13,923 nucleotides of DNA from JBDTMC01 sp039934475 (GTDB taxonomy: Bacteria; Acidobacteriota; Terriglobia; Bryobacterales; Bryobacteraceae): positions 1-13,923 of the forward strand of contig JBDTMC010000180.1 in the NCBI GenBank assembly GCA_039934475.1, read 5' to 3'. The notes under the pieces are model-generated. The model had not been told where the DNA came from. It saw nothing but the letters and a program-made list of their open reading frames with translations, and searched no databases. Numbering within the stretch: position 1 is the first letter of the stretch; every line of letters begins with the position of its first letter. The translations under genes and the position numbers were made by a program. Below, in pieces: positions 1 to 7,908 of the stretch.

Positions 1-438
1 ATATTGACAAGTTTGGTGGTCGCGATGGCTTCAATAAACGTCATCCGAAACGCAGGTTTGCGCGATGCGCTTGAATTCCTCGAGTTTGCCGTGGTGGGCT
101 GCCTTTTGCCCTCGCCGGTGACGGGGCCGCTGGAATGTTGCGCGTAGGCGCGGTTGTCCTTCCGAGCAGGGGTTGCTCATGAGGGCCGAGTCCGCGCGGG
201 AATCAGCCTTCGTGGCGAAAGGTAGCGCCGGCGACCGATGCATGTGTCAGCAAGTGTGAACGCCTCATTTGGAATTGTTAGCGGGCAAGGACACCAAGGC
301 CTCGTCGTCCGATGCGGCGCCAAGCCTCTGCCGTAGTCCAGCCAATCTGCGGCCGGGACAACGTCCCACAAATTTGCATTTGTCTCTCCGTGCGAAGCCT
401 TCCGACCCAACGGCCTTTGAAATGCTGCAAGCATCTAG
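1..438. other. Upstream region without a supportable intact gene
   Basis: No reading frame here is convincing as a complete gene. The minus frame at 31-243 ends in a short stretch, HGKLEEFKRIAQTCV, that resembles from memory the N-terminal part of antibiotic-biosynthesis-monooxygenase-type small proteins. It runs into a stop soon after, so at most it is a decayed remnant. The bphO promoter should lie here, but I see no clear -35/-10 pair. A 12-bp palindrome ends the region and is listed separately. Confidence 0.5.
31..243 (-). pseudogene. Possible decayed remnant of a small monooxygenase-like gene
   Basis: This is a 70-codon minus-strand frame. Only its last third looks protein-like: the segment with HGKLEEFKRIAQTCV (roughly positions 110 down to 46) resembles the start of small ABM-fold proteins, where a GKLEEF-type helix follows the first strand. 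The frame then stops, and neither other minus frame gives an obvious continuation to the window edge. The first two thirds are unrecognisable. The likeness is from memory and could be chance. Confidence 0.15.
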
Positions 439-442
439 ATGC
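431..442. promoter_or_regulatory. 12-bp perfect palindrome over the bphO start codon
   Basis: The sequence GCATCTAGATGC is its own reverse complement. It covers the bphO ATG (439-441) and a TAG stop in the same frame just before it. No Shine-Dalgarno sequence is visible in this stretch. A dimeric repressor site, or a small structure affecting initiation, are both possible. A 12-bp palindrome can also arise by chance in a window this long. Confidence 0.25.
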
Positions 443-1056
443 ATGAAGTCCAGGCAACACCTCGGGCTCACGACGTTCTACGCCAGGCCACGGCGCGGCT
501 GCACCGTCGGACCGATCAGTCGTCGCTGTTGTCGGTCCTGATGAAGCCAGAGGTAACAATCCAGAGCTACCGCACGGCCATGAGGGCGCTTCAGGGAGCG
601 TACCGGGAAATCGATGTGTTGCTGCTTAAGGGCGCGGGCTACTGCCCGGGGCAATTGCCGGCCTACGTACCTCGTGTTCCCGCAATCCGCCGGGACCTGA
701 CGGAACTGGGGCCAGGCGTGGACGCCGGTGACCGACAGCCAGCGCAGCCGATTGCCAGACTGAACGAGCCCACCAGCGAAGCCGCCTACCTGGGTATGCG
801 CTATGTGGTGGAAGGCGCTCAACTCGGAAGCCGCCTGATCTATCGCCATCTGCTCGGGGTTTTCGGTGAAGATATCGGCCGGATCGGATCCTTCTGGATA
901 CTGAGTTCAACACCGAAGAACACTTGGCCGGATCTGATGAGGGAGTTGGAGCGGGTAGGGTCCCGCGACTCGCTGGCTTCGGCGGTCCAATCTGCCCGCC
1001 GGACGTTCCGGCACATGGCTCAGTATCTGGATGTGAAGGCGGAAGTGACGTCGTGA
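439..1056 (+). CDS. bphO: Heme oxygenase of the bacteriophytochrome type (BphO)
   Basis: This 205-residue cytoplasmic enzyme should open heme to biliverdin IXa, the chromophore of the phytochrome encoded next. The length is normal for bacterial heme oxygenases. The proximal heme-ligand region is visible as LRQATARLHRRTD, with the ligand histidine at about residue 22. The distal-helix region is visible as YVVEGAQLGSRLI, the counterpart of the family's YVLEGSxLGG. The C-terminal helices are present. A TAG stop abuts the ATG in frame, and the heme-ligand motif lies close behind it, so the start is nearly forced even without a clear ribosome binding site. The last bases overlap the GTG of the phytochrome gene, so the two are very probably co-transcribed and translationally coupled. 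The alternative of a general heme-degrading enzyme for iron supply is less likely in this context. Confidence 0.9.
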   Translation: MHEVQATPRAHDVLRQATARLHRRTDQSSLLSVLMKPEVTIQSYRTAMRALQGAYREIDVLLLKGAGYCPGQLPAYVPRVPAIRRDLTELGPGVDAGDRQPAQPIARLNEPTSEAAYLGMRYVVEGAQLGSRLIYRHLLGVFGEDIGRIGSFWILSSTPKNTWPDLMRELERVGSRDSLASAVQSARRTFRHMAQYLDVKAEVTS

Positions 1057-3839
1057 ATCTGTCGCTGCTTCCGTTCGGAGATTGCGGGACCGCGATATTG
1101 CATAGCATCGGCAGCGTGCAGTCGCACGGGGTGCTGGTCGCGATTCAGGCGGAGAGCCAGGTTGTCGAATACTGCTCGGCAAACTCCGCGGGGTTGCTTG
1201 GGATCGAAGCGCCGAAGCTTCTCGGTCAGACCGGAGTTCAGTGGCAGGCGGACCGATGGCCGGGCCTTGCAACCCTCGCCGGCAGAGAAGGAATTCTGGA
1301 ATGGGCGGAGATTGGCGGTACGGAACCCCTGGTAGTGGTTGGGCACCGCTGCGGGCCGCACCTGATACTCGAATTCGAGCGGCGCGGAGTGGGGTCGCCG
1401 CACTGGTGGAATCATGCGGCGCGGACGGCATTTCTGGCACAACTGACCGCTGTCCATACGGCGGAACAGTGCCGGGAATTCCTGGTCAACCAGGTCTTCA
1501 CACAATCCGGGTATGACCGCGTCATGATGTACCGTTTTCTTCCCGACTGGAGCGGAGAAGTAGCCCTGGAACGCTGCCGGCCGGGTATTGAAGGCTTCCT
1601 CGGTTTGCGGTTTCCCGCGACGGACATTCCTCCCAACGCGAGACAGTTGTTCGCCCTGAACTGGCAGCGCGCGATCGCGGATGTGGACAGTGAGACTGCG
1701 GCAATTCTCAGCCGATCCGACGGAGCGCAGCCCCTCGACCTGACTTACTCCACACTGCGCGCCGCTCATCCGGCGCATATTCAGTATCTGAAGAACATGG
1801 GGGTGCAGGCATCGCTGACACTGTCCACGGTGGTGAACGGCAAGCTCTGGGGCCTGATCGCGTGCCACCATCTCTCAACGCGGTCGCTCTCGATTGAGGA
1901 CCGGCTTTCGTTCGAGGAGATGGCGCGCCTGGTGTCGCTGCATCTGACAAACCTGCTGGGACTCATGGAGCAGAACCTGCAATCCGAGATGCGCCAGAAG
2001 TTGTCGGCATTGCAGGGCGCGATGTCGCTGGCGGGGGACGACGCGAGACTCGCGCTGTCGCACAATCTCGGCGCCATTCGCCAGGTGTTCGGCGCGGGCG
2101 GCGCTTGGCTGCGCTTTGAAGGTCTGGATGTCTTCCACGGCCTGGTGCCCGACAAGCTCTCGCTTGCTCCCCTACGCGATTTTCTGGAGAGGTTCCCCCG
2201 GGACGAAGTCAGTTCCTGGGACGCATTGCCCGAAGCGCTTCAGCCCTACCGGGCGCTGGCCGCGAATGCCAGCGGGATGCTCTTCATCCCTCTCAGCGGC
2301 GCTGATTTCATTGCTCTGCTGCAGCCGGAAGTTATTTCGACCATCAACTGGGCAGGTAAGCCCGCCGATGCGGAAACCCAGGAGGGGATTCCGGCGCAAC
2401 CGCTCACGCCGCGCAATTCTTTCGCCGTCTGGTCGCAACGGATGAGGAACATCTCGGAGGCATGGACTCCAACCGAACTGGGCTTCGCCGGCAAGCTGCG
2501 GACGGACCTGCAGTTGTTTATCGGTAACGCGCGCCTGGAACAGATCGCGCTACACGATCCGCTTACCGGACTCGCAAACCGGCTTCTGTTCGACAGGCGA
2601 CTTCAGCAGGAAGTCCGGAATGCCATAGCCCGGAACACAACCTTCGCAGTCCATATGATCGACCTCGACAGGTTCAAGCATGTGAACGACACTCTCGGGC
2701 ACGGCGCCGGAGATCAAGTGCTGACCCAGGTGGCTGAACGGCTGATGGGAGTGGTCCGGAAGGAAGACACGGTTGCGCGGCTGGGAGGTGACGAGTTTGC
2801 AATCATCCAGACCGGACTGGCGGACCGGGCCGGCGCGGTCTCGACAGCAGACAAGATCGTGAATTCCATTTCGGAGCCGTATCGCATTGACGGCGAGAAG
2901 GTAGAGATCGGCGCAAGCGTGGGTATCTCCCTATGTCCCGCCGACACCGTGGAAGAGGACGAACTGATGGAGTGCGCCGATCTTGCGTTGTACGAGGTGA
3001 AGCACACGGGGCGAAGCGCCTATTCCATGTATCTGCCGACGATGCGAACGGCCGAGTCACGGATTACAGACGGCGATCTGCTGGTGAATGCTCTGCGAGA
3101 CAACGAGTTCGAGCTGAACTACCAGCCCATCGTTGACGCGCACAGCGGCGAACTGAGGGGACTCGAGGCCTTCCTCCGGTGGCGCCGGCCCGGCGAGCCG
3201 ATACAGACTGCCAGCGAGTTTCTGCCGCTGGCAGAGCAGAGGCATCTTGGCCCGGCAGTGGGCAAATGGGTGATGAATGCGGTGTTCGCGCAATACCAGC
3301 AGTGGATGCGGGAGGGCTTGCCGCCGGTGCCCATCACCGTCAATATCGGGGCCTCTGAGTTCGCTACGCTCGATCTCCCCGGTGACATCGAGGCCCTCGC
3401 CGCGCGCTACGAGACCGGATGGCAGTGGCTTCGCCTCGATATCAAGGAGGAGGCCCTCATGGCCGACCCGGCACAGGCAGTCCGGAAGCTTAACAAGCTC
3501 CGCGACGCGGGCGTTGGCGCTAACTTGGATAACTTCGGACGCGGCTTTGTGCCGCTCGGGTACCTGACACAACTGCCATTCCGCGGCATCAAAGTGGATG
3601 CCGTTCTTTTCGATCACAAGCGGGATCGTACGCGTTTCAATGCCCTGCTGAATGTCGTTCAGGGGATCGCGCAGGTGTTCAGCGCCCAGTTGACGGTCAC
3701 CAGGATTGAAACGGTCGCGATGCGAGATCGTCTACGAAACCAGCGCATCGATCTTCTCCAGGGATACTCGATTGCCCGGCCAGCGGAAGCGGCGAAGACT
3801 GCGGAGTGGCTGCGCGGGCCGGAGCGGCTATTGGGGTGA
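1053..3839 (+). CDS. bphP: Bacteriophytochrome diguanylate cyclase with degenerate EAL domain
   Basis: This 928-residue soluble red/far-red receptor has the order PAS (about 1-115), GAF (about 130-300), PHY (about 315-480), GGDEF (about 495-660), EAL (about 675-925). Cys11 precedes the IGSVQSHG stretch and fits the biliverdin-attaching cysteine. The GAF domain has TDIP (Asp191) and HPAHIQYLKNMGV (His242), and the PHY tongue has PRNSF (about 453-457). The cyclase site looks active: Asp537 in DLDRF, GGDEF at 578-582, and an inhibitory RxxD at 569-572. The EAL domain is eroded: EAF for EAL, DN for the DD pair (827), and VTRIE for AEGVE, which replaces a catalytic glutamate by Thr883. I chose GTG 1053 because it overlaps the bphO stop as GTGA, has AAGGCGGAAG upstream, and puts Cys11 where the family has it; an open frame back to 924 lies inside bphO. 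The same domain order occurs in Rhodobacter BphG1. I expect light-controlled synthesis, with EAL regulatory or inactive. Confidence 0.95.
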   Translation: MNLSLLPFGDCGTAILHSIGSVQSHGVLVAIQAESQVVEYCSANSAGLLGIEAPKLLGQTGVQWQADRWPGLATLAGREGILEWAEIGGTEPLVVVGHRCGPHLILEFERRGVGSPHWWNHAARTAFLAQLTAVHTAEQCREFLVNQVFTQSGYDRVMMYRFLPDWSGEVALERCRPGIEGFLGLRFPATDIPPNARQLFALNWQRAIADVDSETAAILSRSDGAQPLDLTYSTLRAAHPAHIQYLKNMGVQASLTLSTVVNGKLWGLIACHHLSTRSLSIEDRLSFEEMARLVSLHLTNLLGLMEQNLQSEMRQKLSALQGAMSLAGDDARLALSHNLGAIRQVFGAGGAWLRFEGLDVFHGLVPDKLSLAPLRDFLERFPRDEVSSWDALPEALQPYRALAANASGMLFIPLSGADFIALLQPEVISTINWAGKPADAETQEGIPAQPLTPRNSFAVWSQRMRNISEAWTPTELGFAGKLRTDLQLFIGNARLEQIALHDPLTGLANRLLFDRRLQQEVRNAIARNTTFAVHMIDLDRFKHVNDTLGHGAGDQVLTQVAERLMGVVRKEDTVARLGGDEFAIIQTGLADRAGAVSTADKIVNSISEPYRIDGEKVEIGASVGISLCPADTVEEDELMECADLALYEVKHTGRSAYSMYLPTMRTAESRITDGDLLVNALRDNEFELNYQPIVDAHSGELRGLEAFLRWRRPGEPIQTASEFLPLAEQRHLGPAVGKWVMNAVFAQYQQWMREGLPPVPITVNIGASEFATLDLPGDIEALAARYETGWQWLRLDIKEEALMADPAQAVRKLNKLRDAGVGANLDNFGRGFVPLGYLTQLPFRGIKVDAVLFDHKRDRTRFNALLNVVQGIAQVFSAQLTVTRIETVAMRDRLRNQRIDLLQGYSIARPAEAAKTAEWLRGPERLLG

Positions 3840-3944
3840 CAACGCATACTTCGAACTCCGTGGGAAGACTGCCTCGCGGCTTTAGGCCCACCGCTATCAA
3901 GGAGCCGGCGCCTTCTGGCTATCGAAATGCTCAACTAAAGCCAG
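3840..3944. other. Short intergenic gap with start of the direct repeat
   Basis: This is the gap between the phytochrome gene and the broken cyclase copy. Homology to the region before the intact copy begins at about 3912-3921. The ATG at 3927, which matches the start of the intact copy, is followed three codons later by TAA where the intact copy has CAA. I see no terminator with a T tract and no clear promoter. Confidence 0.5.
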
Positions 3945-4879
3945 GTGCCAATCACCGTGATACCGTTTGTTCCATCGGCCGTAGAGGAATGGCCGGCAAC
4001 TAACCCGCCCTTGGTTACCGCTGCTCTCGACCGCCCGGGAACTGCTTTAGTGATTTTTGGAAGCGATTTGCGCGTGCTATACGGGGTGGGCAGTCTGGAA
4101 TCGCTACTGGCATTGCAGCCTGGCGACTTCGTGCCTGGTGCGGAACTACTTTCCTTGCTGGACCGAAGTGCAACGATTGACGGCCCATCAAAAGCGCGGA
4201 TGGCGGTAACACTTCGCAACGCGGTGAACCGCGCGGAGCATGACAATACTTCGGCAGACCTCTCCGCCACTCACGGTTCCCGTACTATCGCGTTCGAAAC
4301 CAGGAGCATCGGCCACGATTGCTGGATGTGCACCTTTGAAGACGTTACACAGCAGCGGGCCGACGAATTGCAACTCCTGGGTCTCGGCTTGCAGTATCCT
4401 CTGACCGGGCTGGGAAATCGTCCCCATTTCGATCACTTGAAAGCTGTGAACGACGCATTGGGTCGTGCCGCGGGCGACGACCTGCTCCGGCTTGTCGGCC
4501 AAAGGCTTCAGTCCCTCGCGTGTGAGCCGGATGTAATCGCGCGAATGGGTGGCGATGAATTCGCCATTCTCATGACTACAGTGCCGCTCGCGTCTGAATT
4601 GGCCACGCACGCCGATCAAATCATCGATCTCCTCCAGCGTACCTGCCTTGTCAGAGGACAAGTGGTAAATGTAGGCGCGAGCATGGGATTCGCGATCGCT
4701 CCACGTGACGGAGACGTACCAGCGCGGCTGCTTCAGAGCGCAGATCTGGCGCTTTACCAGGCTAAAGCCGCTGGCGGAGGCAGCTTTCTCTTTTTCGAGC
4801 CGGCAATGGAAGAACGCGCCGTGGCGCGGCGAAATCTGGAACTCGACGTTCGCAAGGCGCTTCCGCTGGGACAGATGGA
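3921..4879 (+). repeat. Direct repeat, left copy (partner 9720-10747)
   Basis: This matches 9720-10747 at roughly 95% by eye, apart from a 69-bp stretch missing after 4432 (10232-10300 in the partner). The offset is 5799 before the gap and 5868 after it. Positions 4018-4294 are identical to 9817-10093 over 277 bp. The 97 bp before that tract hold about 11 differences, and many mostly synonymous differences follow it. Homology ends abruptly at about 4879. Confidence 0.95.
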
Positions 4880-4892
4880 GGGCCGATGCTGA
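3945..4892 (+). pseudogene. Truncated PAS-GGDEF copy with disrupted cyclase site
   Basis: This open frame encodes 315 residues, compared with 582 in the intact copy at 9726-11474. It keeps the N-terminal sensor-like domain and the GGDEF loop with its RxxD. An in-frame 69-bp deletion removes 23 codons, including the DLD segment with the metal-binding aspartate, and DPLTGL has become YPLTGL. The homology stops just before the EAL domain, and the frame closes four codons later. The counterpart of the intact copy's ATG is followed by a stop, so only GTG 3945 could start it, without a clear ribosome binding site. It cannot be an active cyclase as read. The frame has stayed open despite the deletion, so a product that pairs with the intact paralogue through the sensor domain is possible, but simple decay is more likely. 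Confidence 0.85.
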
Positions 4893-5047
4893 TTATCCTG
4901 GCGCGAGGCGTTGCGAGAGCCCGCTCAGACCTGACGGTGCCTGGCCTCCGTCATTTCGTTAACACGACGGCGCCACTGGTCCGGCTCGAGGGCCGTCTGT
5001 CCCTCGGTGGCAGAAGGAGACCCGCCTTCCCTTTGACGAGGCGGTGA
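4886..5047 (+). other. 53-codon open frame of unknown status at the insert edge
   Basis: An ATG at 4886 overlaps the stop of the broken copy and opens a 53-codon frame. Its TGA (5045-5047) overlaps the GTG at 5044 that is one possible start of the next gene. The product is rich in arginine and leucine and I do not recognise it. It has no ribosome binding site I can point to. It may be the tail of a gene cut when the insert formed, or chance. Confidence 0.15.
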
Positions 5048-5052
5048 GCAGC

Positions 5053-7908
5053 ATGGCGACCGCTCCTGAAATTCAGCCTAACGCCCTCATCGAACATCCG
5101 GCGGCCAATAATGACAATAATGAGCTGTTTGTCGAGCAAGTCCGACTGCTGTTCGAGACGCGCGGCGTCATCGCGATCGGTCTTGTCATCGCCGGCTTGA
5201 GTGCCGCGGCGGCTTGGCGACTGTTACCGGTTTGGATGGTCGGAGCGTGGTTCGCCTTGTACTTTCTGGTCGTCCTGGGCCGACTGTCGCTATGCCATTA
5301 CCAACGGCAGGCCGCCGATCGCGATGCCACGGCACGGAAATGGTGTTGGCGCTTCGTTGCCGGCACCAGCATCACGGGTATTTTGTGGGGCGCTTTCGGC
5401 TGTTTCGTTCTGATGCTTCCCGATGCTGTCTACCACGTCTTTGCCGTCTTCGTGCTTGGCGGCGTTATCGCGGGAAGCATGATCGGCAACACGACCTATT
5501 TGCCGGCGTTTTACAGCTACATGGTGCCGGCAGCTTTGCCGGCGATCGTGATCATGATCACCCGACCGGACCCAATTCGGATCGAGATGGGGGTGATGCT
5601 CGCCCTGTTCATCGCGGTGCTTGCGGTTGTAGGAAGTAATCTGAACCGCTCCGTCCTGTCCGAGATCCGCCTGCGGATCGCTCAAGGTAATCTTTTGGAA
5701 AGACAAGGCACACTTTTCGACAAGCTCTCCAAGAGTGAGGCATTAATGGAGGAAGCCCAGGCAATCGCCCATGTTGGGCACTGGGAGTTCAACCAGACGG
5801 CCAATTCTTTCGCCGCATCCAAGGAGGCCTACGATATCTACGGCGTCGATCCAGCAACTTTCCAAGCATCCCTTGAAATGGTGATTGCTCGTGTCCATCC
5901 GGATGACAAGGTGATGGCCGCCGAGGATTTCAAACAGGCAATGGCCAATCACACTTCGTTTAGGATCGAGCATCGCATCGTCCTGGACGATGGTGTCGTC
6001 AAGTTCGTCCATGTGGCCGGCAAGGTGTTTTTCGACGCGGAGCGAAAGACGGTGTATTCGGTGGGAACGGTACAAGACATCACGAGCCGGCATGCGTTCG
6101 AAACCCAACTGCAGTTCGCCAACAGTCTGCAGTCCGCCGAATTGGAGGCATCGCCCGATGGCATCATGGTCGTCGACGCGGACGACAGGATTATTTCGTA
6201 CAATCAGCGCTTCGCGACCATGTGGGGTGTGCCGCCGCAGGGTCTGGCAACGGGCGACCACGCGCCCGTGTTGGCCGCAGTTGTGGCGGTGATGCGGGAA
6301 CCGGAGAAGTTCCTGGCGCGCGTGCGGTACTTCTATGCTCATCCACTCGAGTCTGGTGAGGACGAACTTGAGACGCTACGCGGGCAGTTCATTGAACGCT
6401 ACACCGCCGGGCTGCGCACCGATTCCGGGCAGAGCGTCGGCCGCGTATGGTTTTTCCGCGACATTACCGCGCGCAGAAGGGCCGAGACGCTGCTCCTGCA
6501 CTCGGCGCGCCTCGATGCGCTCACCGGCCTCGCCAATCGCGCCATCGCCGTGGTAGCGCTTCAGCGTGCCATTACCGAGAGTAAACGCGGCGGAAAGACG
6601 TTCGCCCTTTTCTACATTGATTTGGATCATTTTAAGGACGTCAATGACACGCTTGGACATCCGGTCGGGGATGCGCTACTTTGCGCCGTCGCCGGTCGCC
6701 TTCAATCGAACGCCAGAGAGGCCGATACCGTCGCCCGCTTTGGCGGTGATGAATTCGCCATCGTCGCCGAGGGTATCCACGAGCCTGTCGACGCGGGCGT
6801 TCTCGCGGAAAAGCTGCTAAGTGAACTCGGCAAGCCGTATTTGATTCAGGGCAACACGATCCGGATCGGCGCCAGCGTCGGGATCGATTTCCACGGGCCC
6901 GAGGCACCCGATGCCGAGAGTTTGCTCTCGCACGCGGACATCGCTCTCTACCGCGCGAAATCGGAGGGACGCGGCGGCTATCGGTTCTTCACGAGCGCCA
7001 TGGATGCCGAGGTTCGTACCCGCGTGACCATGGGCGCCGAGCTTCGCAACGCTCTCGTGCAAGACCAGTTCTTTCTTGTGTACCAGCCGCAAGCGACCAT
7101 CGACACGGGACACATTGTGGGTGTGGAAGCCCTGGTGCGCTGGCGCCATCCGAAACGGGGCGTCGTTGAACCGCAGGAGTTCATTCCTGTGGCCGAGCGG
7201 TTCGGCCTGATCCGCGAGTTAGATCATTGGGTCTTGTGGAACGCCTGCCGGCAAGCCAAGGCTTGGCTCCTTGCCGGCATCGCGCCGCTGCGTATGAGCG
7301 TCAATCTGTCGGGTCTCGAGTTTAAAGCGTCCACCGATCTGGAAAATGACATCCTCGCCGCGCTTGCCGAAACCGGGCTCCCACCCACTCAGCTTGAGCT
7401 GGAATTGACTGAAACCGTCCTGATGGATTCGTCGCTGAAACACGCCGACGTCTTCCAGCGGCTGCGCCAACGCGGCATTACGATCGCCATTGACGATTTC
7501 GGCACGGGCTACTCCTCGCTCGGTTATCTGGGTCGGTTCCCCTGTGACCGGATCAAGATCGCGCAGGAGTTCGTGAAGGGCCTGCCATCCTGCTCCGAAA
7601 GTGTTGCCATCGTGAAGGCGACAATCGGCCTTGGGCACGACCTCGGCATAATGGTCATCGCCGAGGGCGTGGAGACCCGAGAGCAGCTCGATCTTCTGAA
7701 TGACTGGGGATGCAGGGAAGTCCAGGGCTATTATTACTCCAAACCCTTGGCTTCCACGGACCTCCTGCCGCTGCTGTCCGGTAGCGGAATTATCCGAGTT
7801 GAAGGCCACACCAGCGGTATAGGCCAGGTCTCATCAAGGCCCGGACAGGTCCGGCAGATGCCGAGCGAGGCCCTTTCACCGCCAGCAGGTGCTGGACGGC
7901 CGGCATGA
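5053..7908 (+). CDS. Membrane PAS-PAS-GGDEF-EAL c-di-GMP enzyme
   Basis: This encodes about 951 residues. About six hydrophobic segments between residues 38 and 195 form a membrane sensor domain. Then come a PAS domain (about 237-345, ending VQDIT), a second PAS domain (about 362-472, ending FFRDIT), GGDEF (about 485-650) and EAL (about 660-900). The cyclase site looks intact: DLDHFKDVNDTLGH, GGDEF at about 564-568, and RxxD (READ) before it. The EAL domain has EAL, VNLS, ELTE, IDDFGTGYSSL, AEGVE and VQGY. Its KID motif reads KIA, a variant I recall from alphaproteobacterial relatives. Both activities are therefore possible. I chose ATG 5053, with GAGG at 5038-5041 (11 bases before); GTG 5044 is too close to that site but could be coupled to the small frame before it. 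The stop overlaps the next start. The 33-residue tail after EAL is low in complexity. Confidence 0.94.
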   Translation: MATAPEIQPNALIEHPAANNDNNELFVEQVRLLFETRGVIAIGLVIAGLSAAAAWRLLPVWMVGAWFALYFLVVLGRLSLCHYQRQAADRDATARKWCWRFVAGTSITGILWGAFGCFVLMLPDAVYHVFAVFVLGGVIAGSMIGNTTYLPAFYSYMVPAALPAIVIMITRPDPIRIEMGVMLALFIAVLAVVGSNLNRSVLSEIRLRIAQGNLLERQGTLFDKLSKSEALMEEAQAIAHVGHWEFNQTANSFAASKEAYDIYGVDPATFQASLEMVIARVHPDDKVMAAEDFKQAMANHTSFRIEHRIVLDDGVVKFVHVAGKVFFDAERKTVYSVGTVQDITSRHAFETQLQFANSLQSAELEASPDGIMVVDADDRIISYNQRFATMWGVPPQGLATGDHAPVLAAVVAVMREPEKFLARVRYFYAHPLESGEDELETLRGQFIERYTAGLRTDSGQSVGRVWFFRDITARRRAETLLLHSARLDALTGLANRAIAVVALQRAITESKRGGKTFALFYIDLDHFKDVNDTLGHPVGDALLCAVAGRLQSNAREADTVARFGGDEFAIVAEGIHEPVDAGVLAEKLLSELGKPYLIQGNTIRIGASVGIDFHGPEAPDAESLLSHADIALYRAKSEGRGGYRFFTSAMDAEVRTRVTMGAELRNALVQDQFFLVYQPQATIDTGHIVGVEALVRWRHPKRGVVEPQEFIPVAERFGLIRELDHWVLWNACRQAKAWLLAGIAPLRMSVNLSGLEFKASTDLENDILAALAETGLPPTQLELELTETVLMDSSLKHADVFQRLRQRGITIAIDDFGTGYSSLGYLGRFPCDRIKIAQEFVKGLPSCSESVAIVKATIGLGHDLGIMVIAEGVETREQLDLLNDWGCREVQGYYYSKPLASTDLLPLLSGSGIIRVEGHTSGIGQVSSRPGQVRQMPSEALSPPAGAGRPA

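Noticed and set aside
924..1052. An open frame extends the phytochrome 43 codons upstream to 924.
   Set aside because: It lies wholly inside bphO and is not phytochrome-like. GTG 1053 has a ribosome binding site, overlaps the bphO stop and puts the chromophore cysteine at the usual distance from the N-terminus.
1020..1871. A 283-codon minus-strand frame and other long antisense frames lie across the phytochrome gene.
   Set aside because: They are shadows of a GC-rich coding region; the translations show no recognisable domain.
3869..3896. GTGGG and CCCAC after the phytochrome gene could pair as a terminator.
   Set aside because: The stem is only five bases, the loop is long and no T tract follows.
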